Source of the DNA: a virus
DNA: 29,646 nt
Direction: 5' to 3' (one strand)
Virus record (IMG/VR): IMGVR_UViG_3300047558_000360
Location: 1-29,646 of that record
Part shown: piece after piece, positions 1 through 7,707 of the stretch
How the letters are laid out: each line of letters opens with the position of its first letter
How positions within the stretch are numbered: the stretch's first letter is position 1
Notes under the pieces: model-generated
Database searches by the model: none
What the model was told of the DNA's origin: nothing
Seen by the model: only the letters and a program-made list of their open reading frames with translations
Position numbers and translations under genes: made by a program

Positions 1-738
1 CCTCTTATGGCAGGTGATGGTGGAGCAAGTGTTGTGGCAGGTGCTGATGCTAATATGAAGGAAATCGATAAGGCGATGAAAAAATTAGGAATAGATAATC
101 CACAATTGATAATCGCAATTCAAGCAAACGCATTAAAAGAAAGTGGTGGTAAAGTATTGGTTGAAAATACTAATTATAGTAATCAAAATCGTGCACAATT
201 AACAGCTATATTTGGAAAAAGAGTAAGTAGTTTATCTGATGCTGAATTAGCTAAAATTAAAGCAACTCCTGAATCATTTGCTAACTATATGTACGGAAGA
301 CCTGGAAATAGTTTAGGAAATACTGAACCTGGTGATGGCTACAAATTCAGAGGTAGAGGATTCGTACAAATTACAGGTAGAGCAAACTATTTAGCTTGTT
401 CTAAGGCTTTATATGGTGATGATAGATTAGTAAAAAATCCAGATTTGTTAAACAATTCTCAAGCTGCGGCTGAAGCAAGTGCTTGGTTTGTAAAACGAAG
501 TTTGAATAATTTTGCTAATAAAATGAATTACGATACGAAGAATTTAACTCAAGAACAGGCTACACACTTAGTAACGAGTATAGTTGCAGGAAAACCAATT
601 GATAAAAACGGAACTGGATTCTTAACCACCACTGCTTTAGGAAATGCTAACAAATATGCTACTCAATTAGCTGCAAAAGCATCGACTGACCTATTAGCAT
701 CCACAAATCCAGCCAAAACATTAACATTTGGTTCTTAG
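1..738 (+). CDS. GH19-type lysozyme/endolysin domain protein, probably 5'-truncated by the window edge
   Basis: The protein carries a glycoside hydrolase 19 (chitinase/lysozyme) fold that cleaves the glycan chains of peptidoglycan. Counting from the Met at base 7, the catalytic glutamate is E45 in the LKESGG motif. The family signature follows: YGRPGNSLGN (about 96-105), then GDGYKFRGRGFVQITGRANY (about 109-128). The frame is open to base 1 (Pro-Leu before the Met) and the residues before the domain are Gly/Ala-rich like a linker, so the Met is probably internal and this is the C-terminal domain of a longer protein. Immediately downstream are gp25 and gp6, where T4-like phages carry gp5, the baseplate hub protein with a tail lysozyme. 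I infer a tail-associated lysozyme that opens the cell wall during DNA injection; a free endolysin is the alternative. Domain call is firm, role is inferred. Confidence 0.85.
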   Translation, partial: PLMAGDGGASVVAGADANMKEIDKAMKKLGIDNPQLIIAIQANALKESGGKVLVENTNYSNQNRAQLTAIFGKRVSSLSDAELAKIKATPESFANYMYGRPGNSLGNTEPGDGYKFRGRGFVQITGRANYLACSKALYGDDRLVKNPDLLNNSQAAAEASAWFVKRSLNNFANKMNYDTKNLTQEQATHLVTSIVAGKPIDKNGTGFLTTTALGNANKYATQLAAKASTDLLASTNPAKTLTFGS

Positions 739-771
739 GTGGTAATAAAAATGTATATTATTTGATTATTA

Positions 772-779
772 TATTTATA
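772..779 (+). promoter_or_regulatory. TATTTATA box, putative phage late promoter
   Basis: An exact TATTTATA in the 61-nt gap after the lysozyme gene, ending 20 nt before the start codon at 800. The same octamer recurs at similar distances before other genes (7684, 12697, 12721, 16188, and on the minus strand at 24894-24887). Confidence 0.5.
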
Positions 780-799
780 CACAGAATTAATTCAAAATT

Positions 800-1258
800 A
801 TGGACACGAACAAACTTTTTAAAGCTATTCAGCTTGTAGTTAGAGAAGAAGTTAAGAAACAAACTGCTGAAATTAAAGAGCAAGTTAGGAAAGAAATCTT
901 AGCTGAAATTAAGAAAACTAATGTAAGCGCACCAATTTCTAATCAAAGAAAGATGGAAAATCCTTTTGATAGAGCATTGGCTATGTTAGAGGAAGATAGA
1001 GAAGTTGAACAAACTCAATATGTAAAAAATCCAACTCTAAATCAGATTCTTAACGAAACTGCTATTAGACCAGGATTTAGTAGAACTGATGGTGAATGGG
1101 GAACTATGACACCTGAAATGATTGGTTATGGTAATCCACAAATGGGATATCAATCTCCATCGCAAACGGCAATGCCTAGCACCGGAAATGATTTAATAGA
1201 TAAGGCTATTGCTAGAAGTGCAGCGGTTTTAAAAGCAAGTAAAGATAAAAATAGATAA
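800..1258 (+). CDS. Small coiled-coil protein between the lysozyme gene and gp25
   Basis: A 152-residue protein I do not recognise. Residues 1-40 are a charged amphipathic helix rich in Lys/Glu (VREEVKKQTAEIKEQVRKEI), likely a coiled coil. The middle and C-terminal parts are polar, Pro/Gln/Gly-rich and probably poorly ordered, ending in a short helix. There is no signal peptide or membrane segment. It sits inside the baseplate gene block and its stop codon overlaps the gp25 start by one base (TAATG), so it is translated together with wedge proteins and is probably a small virion or assembly component. A TATTTATA box lies 20 nt upstream and the leader has no Shine-Dalgarno sequence. The function is unknown. 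Confidence 0.8.
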   Translation: MDTNKLFKAIQLVVREEVKKQTAEIKEQVRKEILAEIKKTNVSAPISNQRKMENPFDRALAMLEEDREVEQTQYVKNPTLNQILNETAIRPGFSRTDGEWGTMTPEMIGYGNPQMGYQSPSQTAMPSTGNDLIDKAIARSAAVLKASKDKNR

Positions 1259-1689
1259 TGGCAATATTAGTTGGGCCTAAATTGGTTAAAGATTTACCGG
1301 AAAAAGATAGAGTTGCTATCGGAATTACCCTTCCTTTACAAAGGGGTAATAATGGATTTTTTAATCAATCCTTTCAAACTATTGATCAAGTTAAATCAAA
1401 CATCAAAAATCTTATCTTAACGAGAAGAGGAGAAAGGTTAATGCACCCAACATTTGGAACGGATTTATATAATTCTTTATTTAATCAAAATACCGATGAT
1501 TTAGAATTGGAAATCCAAACTTCCATAGAATCTGCAATTGCAGAATGGATGCCATTTATATCAATAGAAGAAATATTGGTCGACCAAAGTAACACTGATA
1601 GAGATAGATATTTTTTCACGGTTTCGTTGAAATTTACAGTTGCGGGACAACAAAATTTAGAGACAGTAACATTTAATGTAATTGAATAA
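1258..1689 (+). CDS. gp25: Baseplate wedge protein gp25 (GPW/gp25 family)
   Basis: The 143 residues fit the GPW/gp25 family, close to the T4 gp25 length. In T4-like baseplates gp25 binds gp6 and gp53 in the wedge and primes sheath assembly. The characteristic block is visible: a helix IDQVKSNIKNLILTRRGER (about 42-60), then MHPTFGTDLYNSLF (62-75), an amphipathic helix of acidic and hydrophobic residues (about 80-97), and a beta C-terminus. It overlaps its upstream and downstream neighbours by one base each (TAATG), which suggests translational coupling. The immediate downstream neighbour is gp6, its structural partner in the wedge, which strengthens the call. Confidence 0.93.
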   Translation: MAILVGPKLVKDLPEKDRVAIGITLPLQRGNNGFFNQSFQTIDQVKSNIKNLILTRRGERLMHPTFGTDLYNSLFNQNTDDLELEIQTSIESAIAEWMPFISIEEILVDQSNTDRDRYFFTVSLKFTVAGQQNLETVTFNVIE

Positions 1690-3728
1690 TGGCATTTAAA
1701 GTAACAAATAAAAAAGTAGGTAGAAATAGTAGAGATATAAACTACTTAGGTAAGGATTTCGAATCATTCAGAGAAAACCTTATTGAATATGCTAAAACAT
1801 ATTTCCCAAACTCATACAATGATTTTAATGAATCATCACCTGGTATGATGTTTATTGAAATGGCTTCTTATATAGGAGATGTTTTAGGATATTATACCGA
1901 TTCATCGTTAAAGGAAAGTCTTATTCAATATGCAAGTGAGGAAAAGAATGTGTTTGCATTAGCTGGTTTATTAGGATATAGACCTAAACCAACCTCTCCT
2001 GCTATAACAACTTTATCGGTTTATCAATTATGTAAAGCTGATAGTAGTGGTAATATTGATAGAAATTATTTATTAAGAATAAACGAAGGATTATCAGTAA
2101 GATCAAGTTCTAATACTGATATTACATTTAGAACTACCGAAGTATTAGATTTTAACGAACCTGCTGATAGAGAGATTATAGTTTATAGTGTATCTCCTAC
2201 CACTAATTTACCTGACTATTTTTTAGTAAAGAAAAAGATTCAGGCAATTTCGGCGAATGTTAAAACAATTGATCAGATTTTTGGTAGTGCTGAATCATTT
2301 CAAAATATTAATATAACTGATACCGATGTAATTTCAATAGAAAGTATTGTAGATGACAATGGTAATAAATGGTATGAAGTTCCTTATTTGGCACAAGAAA
2401 CCATTTATATAGATTATCCGAATGTGGAACAATATGATGCTGATTTATATCAATTTTCAACAACAGTTCCATATTTGTTAAAATTATTAAAAACTTCTAG
2501 AAGATTTGTAGTTAGAACAAATGATGATTTCACTACATCTATTCAATTTGGAGGAGGAGATAGTTCTCTTTCCGATGAATTATTAATACCAAATCTTAAA
2601 AATGTAGGATTAGGATTAAATAATTCAATTGATAGAATGAATGAATCATATGACCCTACAAACTTCTTAAAGACAAAAACATATGGACAATCACCATCAA
2701 ATACTACTTTAACAATAACATATTTAGTTGGAGGTGGAATAAGTTCAAATGTTCCTCAAGGAGATTTGACAACTATTACAAATATTAATTTTGATGATGA
2801 TTTAATTAATACAACAACTGGTTTAGATACAACTATCTTAAATTTTTCAAAACAATCAGTTGCAGTAGAAAACGAAATTCCTGCAAAAGGTGGTAGAGGA
2901 GTAGATACGATTGAAGAAATCAGAGAAACTGCTTTAGCTAATTATGCATCTCAAAATAGAGCAGTAACTGGAAAAGATTATCAAGTTAGAGCTTTATCAA
3001 TGCCGACAAAGTATGGTTCAGTTTCTAAAGTATTTGCAATAGGTGATAATTCTTTAAATGCAAATTCACCAGAAGCTATATTAAATCAAACTGATAATGT
3101 AACTCAATTTGCAGAAATTGCTAAAGGATTGGTAAATTCTGCAATGGCAAATGGAGGGAAAATACCAACAACTGATGAAATAAAACAAAAGGTAAGAAGT
3201 TTTGTACAAAAAACAACTCAAAGTGCAGAATTGGTAAATCCATTCGCTATTAATTTATATACATTAGGATATGATGCAAATGGAAACTTAACTACTCTTA
3301 ATAGAGCGGTTAAAGAAAACCTTAAAACATATCTAAACGAATATAGAATGTTGACAGATGGTGTTAATATCATAGATGGATTTGTTATTAATATTGGTGT
3401 AAATTTTGATGTGACTGTTTATAAAAACTTTAATACAAAAGAAGTTTTATTAAAATGTATTGAAGAAATAAAATCATTCTTTACAATAGAAAATTGGCAA
3501 TTTAATCAAACAATAAATCTTTCTGATATTGAATTAGTATTGGCAATGGTAGAGGGAGTAGCATCGGTTCAAAAAGTAGAAATTGTAAATAAGTGTGGTG
3601 GAGCTTATGCTAGAAATAGTTATGATATTAAAGGGGCTACAAAGAATAAGATAATTTATCCTTCATTGGATCCATCTATCTTTGAAGTTAAGTTTCCTGA
3701 TAAAGATATTAAAGGAAGAGCAGTATAA
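1689..3728 (+). CDS. gp6: Baseplate wedge protein gp6 (baseplate J-like)
   Basis: At 679 residues it is near the length of T4 gp6, which forms the ring of dimers joining baseplate wedges and drives the hexagon-to-star change at contraction. Visible landmarks are the N-terminal PGMMFIEMASYIGDVLGYYT block (about 51-70), the baseplate J-like core with GGRGVDTIEEIRE and NRAVTGKDYQVRAL (about 401-440), and a C-terminal NLSDIELVLAMVEGVASVQKV segment (about 613-633) that in this family forms the dimer-contacting domain. There are no transmembrane segments and the frame is intact. It follows gp25 with a TAATG overlap and leads into the next gene the same way, placing it in one tightly coupled virion operon. 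Confidence 0.93.
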   Translation: MAFKVTNKKVGRNSRDINYLGKDFESFRENLIEYAKTYFPNSYNDFNESSPGMMFIEMASYIGDVLGYYTDSSLKESLIQYASEEKNVFALAGLLGYRPKPTSPAITTLSVYQLCKADSSGNIDRNYLLRINEGLSVRSSSNTDITFRTTEVLDFNEPADREIIVYSVSPTTNLPDYFLVKKKIQAISANVKTIDQIFGSAESFQNINITDTDVISIESIVDDNGNKWYEVPYLAQETIYIDYPNVEQYDADLYQFSTTVPYLLKLLKTSRRFVVRTNDDFTTSIQFGGGDSSLSDELLIPNLKNVGLGLNNSIDRMNESYDPTNFLKTKTYGQSPSNTTLTITYLVGGGISSNVPQGDLTTITNINFDDDLINTTTGLDTTILNFSKQSVAVENEIPAKGGRGVDTIEEIRETALANYASQNRAVTGKDYQVRALSMPTKYGSVSKVFAIGDNSLNANSPEAILNQTDNVTQFAEIAKGLVNSAMANGGKIPTTDEIKQKVRSFVQKTTQSAELVNPFAINLYTLGYDANGNLTTLNRAVKENLKTYLNEYRMLTDGVNIIDGFVINIGVNFDVTVYKNFNTKEVLLKCIEEIKSFFTIENWQFNQTINLSDIELVLAMVEGVASVQKVEIVNKCGGAYARNSYDIKGATKNKIIYPSLDPSIFEVKFPDKDIKGRAV

Positions 3729-4726
3729 TGATACATTTTGTTACCGCATCAAAAGATGCAACAGTTTATACCTTATATAAAACCAAAAACACTGGTTTAG
3801 ATGAAATATTGACGGTATCCAAACACTATTCTCGTTTTGCAGAAAAAGATGATACAAGAGTATTCATACAATTTGATTTATCGAATATACCTACATATGT
3901 AACAGCTTCATCTGCTACTATGTGTTTAAAACTAACTGAAGCAGAAGAAATGCCAATTAGTTTTTCTCTTTATGCATATCCTGTAACACAAAGTTGGAAT
4001 ATGGGTATTGGAACATTTGTTTATACTCCTTCCACAAATGATGGAATTACATGGAATACTCAACCATATATTCTAACATCATCCGCAGCTGCATCGCAAT
4101 CCTTTACATATCAAAGTTTAGATGTAGAAATGGATGTAAAAAACATTTACAACTATTGGACTGGTTCTACAAATAATGGTTTAGTATTAAAACATTTAGA
4201 ATCAATAGAATCATCTTCGGAAGATTATGGTATAATGAATTTCTATTCAAGAGAAACAAATACTATAAATCAACCTCTATTAAAATTAGGATGGGATGAT
4301 GTTTCTGGTTCATTTTCAACCGGTTCATTAAGTGCATTAACTGCATCTGCGATAATAGTAAAGAGTAAAGAATTAAAACCCGCATATTATGAGGGAGGTA
4401 AGGTTAAAATTAAAGTAATAGGTAGAGAACAATATCCTATAAAAACCTTTTCTAATTCATTCTCTTATTTAGATGTAAAATATCTTCCAACAAGTTCATA
4501 TTTCGCTATTAGAGATGAAATTACAAAGAAGAAAATTATAGATTTTTCTACTTATAGTAAAATAAATTGTAATTCAGAAGGAAATTATATTGTGTTCGAT
4601 ACTACTAATTTCCCAAAAAATAGAGTGTATAAACTTCTATTTTTGATAGAAAGAGATGGATTTGAAGATTATTTTGAAGATGATTTAACATTTGAAATAA
4701 GAAGTAATGGAGTTCGAGTTGATTAA
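3728..4726 (+). CDS. Structural protein with DNRLRE-like beta-sandwich domain
   Basis: A 332-residue protein in the baseplate block. Residues about 1-190 look like a DNRLRE-type jelly roll, a carbohydrate-binding-like fold found in surface proteins. Supporting features are an opening beta strand leading to DTRVFIQFDLSNIP (42-55), then ATMCLKLTEAEE, a WNTQPY segment, and a strand pattern ending GLVLKHLES...NFYSRET. This pattern is familiar from DNRLRE proteins but the match is by eye. Residues about 200-332 are beta-rich and may be one or two Ig-like domains. It begins with a TAATG overlap with gp6, and the next gene starts inside its last 20 bases. A role as wedge-attached adhesin or short tail-fibre support is inferred; it could also be a purely structural wedge protein. 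Confidence 0.8.
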   Translation: MIHFVTASKDATVYTLYKTKNTGLDEILTVSKHYSRFAEKDDTRVFIQFDLSNIPTYVTASSATMCLKLTEAEEMPISFSLYAYPVTQSWNMGIGTFVYTPSTNDGITWNTQPYILTSSAAASQSFTYQSLDVEMDVKNIYNYWTGSTNNGLVLKHLESIESSSEDYGIMNFYSRETNTINQPLLKLGWDDVSGSFSTGSLSALTASAIIVKSKELKPAYYEGGKVKIKVIGREQYPIKTFSNSFSYLDVKYLPTSSYFAIRDEITKKKIIDFSTYSKINCNSEGNYIVFDTTNFPKNRVYKLLFLIERDGFEDYFEDDLTFEIRSNGVRVD

Positions 4727-5729
4727 AAAAGATTTACAAAATAGTGGTTCTCTTGCAGTGAGAGATAGAAATTCTGTTTTCATAGAAGCAACTGCAAAAG
4801 AAGATGAAACTGGATATGTATATGCTCCTTCTAAAAAAAGAGTATATAATACTGATGAGTTAAAGAAAGCAATTGATGTAAATGTTTTTGAATTAATTCC
4901 AAATTCACCTGAAACAAATTTAGATTTAGTACCTAGACCTTTGTATAATGAGGCAACTCGTTCTTTGGAATTAGCAAGAGGTACTATAACAACTCAATCT
5001 TTAGAAATATCTGCTTTACAATCACAAGTTTCAGAACTAACCGCTATTTCAGCTGCATTGGATATTGAATTAGATGGAGAAAGATTATTAAGAGTAACTG
5101 CTGAATCAAGTGCAGATACTTTAAGAACTCAATTTAGTTTATTAACCGATACAATGCAAAGTAATACTCAAAGAATGACATTGGAGGGTATTGAAAATTC
5201 ATCATTGAGAGCTAGAAACGAAGGTCAAAATGCACAAATAGAATCATTTAAAAAGCAAATTGATAGCTTAACCGAACAATTAAATGGTAAAAATGCGAGA
5301 ATTGCAGAAGGTGCTAAATCTGGAGCTGATATTACCGCTAGAATCATAGAAAAAGAAAATGCAGCGGCTACTGATATATTTTATGATTCAATCGTTTCCG
5401 AAGATGGAGGAGGTAAATGGGTAAATGGGCCTACAATTGAATTATTTAATTTTTCAGTTGATGTTCAAAATGTTAGAGTTTCTCAACAAGTTGATGATAA
5501 TGTTAATTGGTTGAGTTTTCCATCTACTATAACATTACAACCTCAAGAAAAGGTTACATTTACATTAGGGACAAACCGAAATATAATCAATGATGCTGGA
5601 CCAACTGCAAGATTTTTAGGAATATTTGGAGGAGGAAGTGCTAGACAATACAAAGGAACTCTTGCTTTTGCTTCTACAAATGGAACTATTTCATTTAGTA
5701 CAACATTAGATAAACATAGAACTAGATAA
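4707..5729 (+). CDS. Coiled-coil structural protein of the baseplate block
   Basis: This 340-residue protein is not assignable to a named family. Residues 1-80 are mixed and include VPRPLYNEATRSLELARG (75-92). Residues about 95-205 form a long heptad-patterned coiled coil (SLEISALQSQVSELT, IESFKKQIDSLTEQL). Residues about 220-340 are beta-rich and end with a basic tail. A coiled-coil stalk followed by a beta head is the usual plan of a trimeric fibre or whisker. The ATG at 4707 lies 20 nt inside the previous gene. The next Met is near residue 150, beyond well-formed sequence, so this start is preferred. It ends in a TAATG overlap with the next gene, so it belongs to the same operon as gp25 and gp6. 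The role in the virion is inferred from position. Confidence 0.8.
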   Translation: MEFELIKKDLQNSGSLAVRDRNSVFIEATAKEDETGYVYAPSKKRVYNTDELKKAIDVNVFELIPNSPETNLDLVPRPLYNEATRSLELARGTITTQSLEISALQSQVSELTAISAALDIELDGERLLRVTAESSADTLRTQFSLLTDTMQSNTQRMTLEGIENSSLRARNEGQNAQIESFKKQIDSLTEQLNGKNARIAEGAKSGADITARIIEKENAAATDIFYDSIVSEDGGGKWVNGPTIELFNFSVDVQNVRVSQQVDDNVNWLSFPSTITLQPQEKVTFTLGTNRNIINDAGPTARFLGIFGGGSARQYKGTLAFASTNGTISFSTTLDKHRTR

Positions 5730-7144
5730 TGAGTTTAGATAGATTTAAAAATATAACAGATGTAGTAAATAAGGGAACTTCCTTAACTACCGAATTGAAT
5801 TTAGTAGATTTAGAATTAATTGATAAAGGATTTAAATCTACTCCATTTAATATTGGTGTTAATGATGCCTTAGAATTTGTTTTATATGATGCATCTAATA
5901 ATCTATTACAGCAACAAGATTATGGTTCGGAACGATATATTAAGGGGGAAGAAATTTCCGAATATCTAATACAAAGTGAAAATATAACTGATAAGTTAAT
6001 AGATGGTGGTGGATTTTTAATTGATGTAAAGAGATTAATTAAAGAAGCTGGGTATAATACAGGTATATTTAGAGTTCAATTAAATTTTGTAAATGATAGA
6101 ATAGGTAGTTCAGTTCCAAAGGATAAATTGTGGGTTCAAGAAATATCTCCAACTCGTTTAGAACTTAGATTATTACCATTTGATAATTTTGATGAAACTA
6201 ATCCAATTGATATTGATACAAAAATTGATTTGAATCAATCATATAATAGTTTTGTAGAGGGTAAGTTTAGTGGAGATGAAGTTTATGCTGAAATAGATGA
6301 AATCTTAAATAGATTAACCCCATCCGAATTACAAAATACTTTTCAGAAAATAAAATCAGAAGCATATATAAATCAATTAGCTTCTGAATTCAGCCTTAAT
6401 AGTTGGGAAATATTTTTTACAAAAGTATTGGATTCAATGAGAACTGCTGTTAGACATGCTCTTCTTCATAAAAATTCAACAATTGGTTCAAACAATTTTG
6501 GTGAGTATTTATCCGATTTAGTAGATTTTAAATATTATAATAAAAAAGATATTATAAATCTATTAAATAGAAAATTTGAAGAAGCGGTTGATTATCATCT
6601 TCCTAAAAGAACTTTAAGTGAAGAAGTTAAATTAGATTATTTAACGCAAAATAGTATTGATAAATTACAACAACTTGTTCAGACAATAAAATCAGATGTA
6701 ACTAATACAAACCCTAAAGCAGTAAAAGCTACAATTGAACCACCTACATCTCAAGAAATAAGAGATGGATTTACAAAGGAAAGAATTGTAGTACAAACTC
6801 CTACTGCTCCTATTGTAATGGATGTTCCTGTTATTAAACCAACAGTAATAGAACCTGCACCAATACCTACACCGGTAATTACCGATATGGTATCTTCTAT
6901 TTATGAACCCGAAGTAACCAATGAGGCAATCGAAAAAAATAGATTAAGAAGATTGCAAGAAGAAATGATGTATCAACAAGGTGGTATGGGAACTCGTTAT
7001 GATGTTCCATATCAATCTCCATATGAACAACCTTCTATCCCTACTAACAATGGCGGAGGCGGCGGAGTTGTGTTACAACAAACTGATTACATATACAATA
7101 ATGATGTAGTTCCTAGACCAATTAAAAACGAAGAATTTCTATAA
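5729..7144 (+). CDS. Structural protein with Pro-rich and Gly-rich C-terminal tail
   Basis: A 471-residue protein I do not recognise. Residues about 1-150 are a beta-type domain containing an RYIKGEEISEYLI segment. Residues about 185-330 are largely helical. Residues about 330-400 form a Pro/Thr/Val-rich linker (VIEPAPIPTPVI), followed by a short helix (LRRLQEEMMYQQGG) and a Gly-rich stretch with five consecutive glycines near 444-448. Such low-complexity tails are common in phage structural proteins that tether domains. Both ends use TAATG overlaps, so it is translated with its neighbours in the baseplate operon. A wedge or fibre-attachment role is inferred from location only. Confidence 0.8.
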   Translation: MSLDRFKNITDVVNKGTSLTTELNLVDLELIDKGFKSTPFNIGVNDALEFVLYDASNNLLQQQDYGSERYIKGEEISEYLIQSENITDKLIDGGGFLIDVKRLIKEAGYNTGIFRVQLNFVNDRIGSSVPKDKLWVQEISPTRLELRLLPFDNFDETNPIDIDTKIDLNQSYNSFVEGKFSGDEVYAEIDEILNRLTPSELQNTFQKIKSEAYINQLASEFSLNSWEIFFTKVLDSMRTAVRHALLHKNSTIGSNNFGEYLSDLVDFKYYNKKDIINLLNRKFEEAVDYHLPKRTLSEEVKLDYLTQNSIDKLQQLVQTIKSDVTNTNPKAVKATIEPPTSQEIRDGFTKERIVVQTPTAPIVMDVPVIKPTVIEPAPIPTPVITDMVSSIYEPEVTNEAIEKNRLRRLQEEMMYQQGGMGTRYDVPYQSPYEQPSIPTNNGGGGGVVLQQTDYIYNNDVVPRPIKNEEFL

Positions 7145-7680
7145 TGAGACCAACATTTAACGGACAATATACTGGACAATTATATACATCTTCAGATGGT
7201 AGTAGATGGGCTTGGGTAACTGATCAATGGCAACCTGCTGGATATGATTATTCAACCCCAAACGCACGACCTAGAGATGTGAATATTACATTTTCTACAT
7301 TTATAGAAGGAAGTAATACTCCAATAGAAGTTAGAGTTTTAGTTAATGGTAATCATTGGAATGATGTAACATATTCAACTGGAAAAGCAATTGTTCACTT
7401 TTTTGAAAATCAATTAATAAGTCCGGTTACAATTTCATTTGAAAGTAATAATACTAAATCTAAAAAAACATTTGTAGTTCAATCCGGAGTAGAACAACAA
7501 AACGAAGTATTGATAAAAGAATTGGATGAGAACGGAATGTTTATAACACCTCCTACAATCGATTTGGGAGGAAGTAATGGTTATAGCAGTGGAGGTGGAT
7601 ATAGACCTATTTATGATAACGGAGATAGAATGACCACCGGAGTAATAAGTAGAGAATTAAATACTCAGAATTATCGTTAA
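7144..7680 (+). CDS. Small beta-rich structural protein, Gly/Ser-rich C-terminus
   Basis: The 178 residues have no recognised family. The N-terminus holds a Trp-rich motif (SRWAWVTDQWQPAGYDY, about 20-36), followed by an Ig-like run of beta strands (about 48-125) and a Gly/Ser/Tyr-rich tail (GSNGYSSGGGYRP, about 143-155). There is no signal peptide or membrane segment. It starts at a TAATG overlap with the previous gene and is the last gene of the coupled block; after it comes a 27-nt gap with a new TATTTATA box. It is probably a minor virion protein; the function is unknown. Confidence 0.78.
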   Translation: MRPTFNGQYTGQLYTSSDGSRWAWVTDQWQPAGYDYSTPNARPRDVNITFSTFIEGSNTPIEVRVLVNGNHWNDVTYSTGKAIVHFFENQLISPVTISFESNNTKSKKTFVVQSGVEQQNEVLIKELDENGMFITPPTIDLGGSNGYSSGGGYRPIYDNGDRMTTGVISRELNTQNYR

Positions 7681-7683
7681 AAG

Positions 7684-7697
7684 TATTTATATAAATA
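7684..7697 (+). promoter_or_regulatory. Palindromic TATTTATATAAATA element, putative late promoter
   Basis: In the 27-nt gap before the giant tail gene lies a perfect 14-bp palindrome that contains TATTTATA (7684-7691) and its complement TATAAATA (7690-7697). TATAAATA is the known T4 late-promoter -10 sequence. The recurring box in this genome reads TATTTATA in the direction of transcription; only this site offers both orientations. It ends 10 nt before the start codon at 7708. Confidence 0.5.
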
Positions 7698-7707
7698 AAA
7701 GAAGTAA

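Noticed and set aside
739-799. Short frame starting with the ATG at 751
   Set aside because: Stops after four codons; the gap is better read as a leader with a TATTTATA box.
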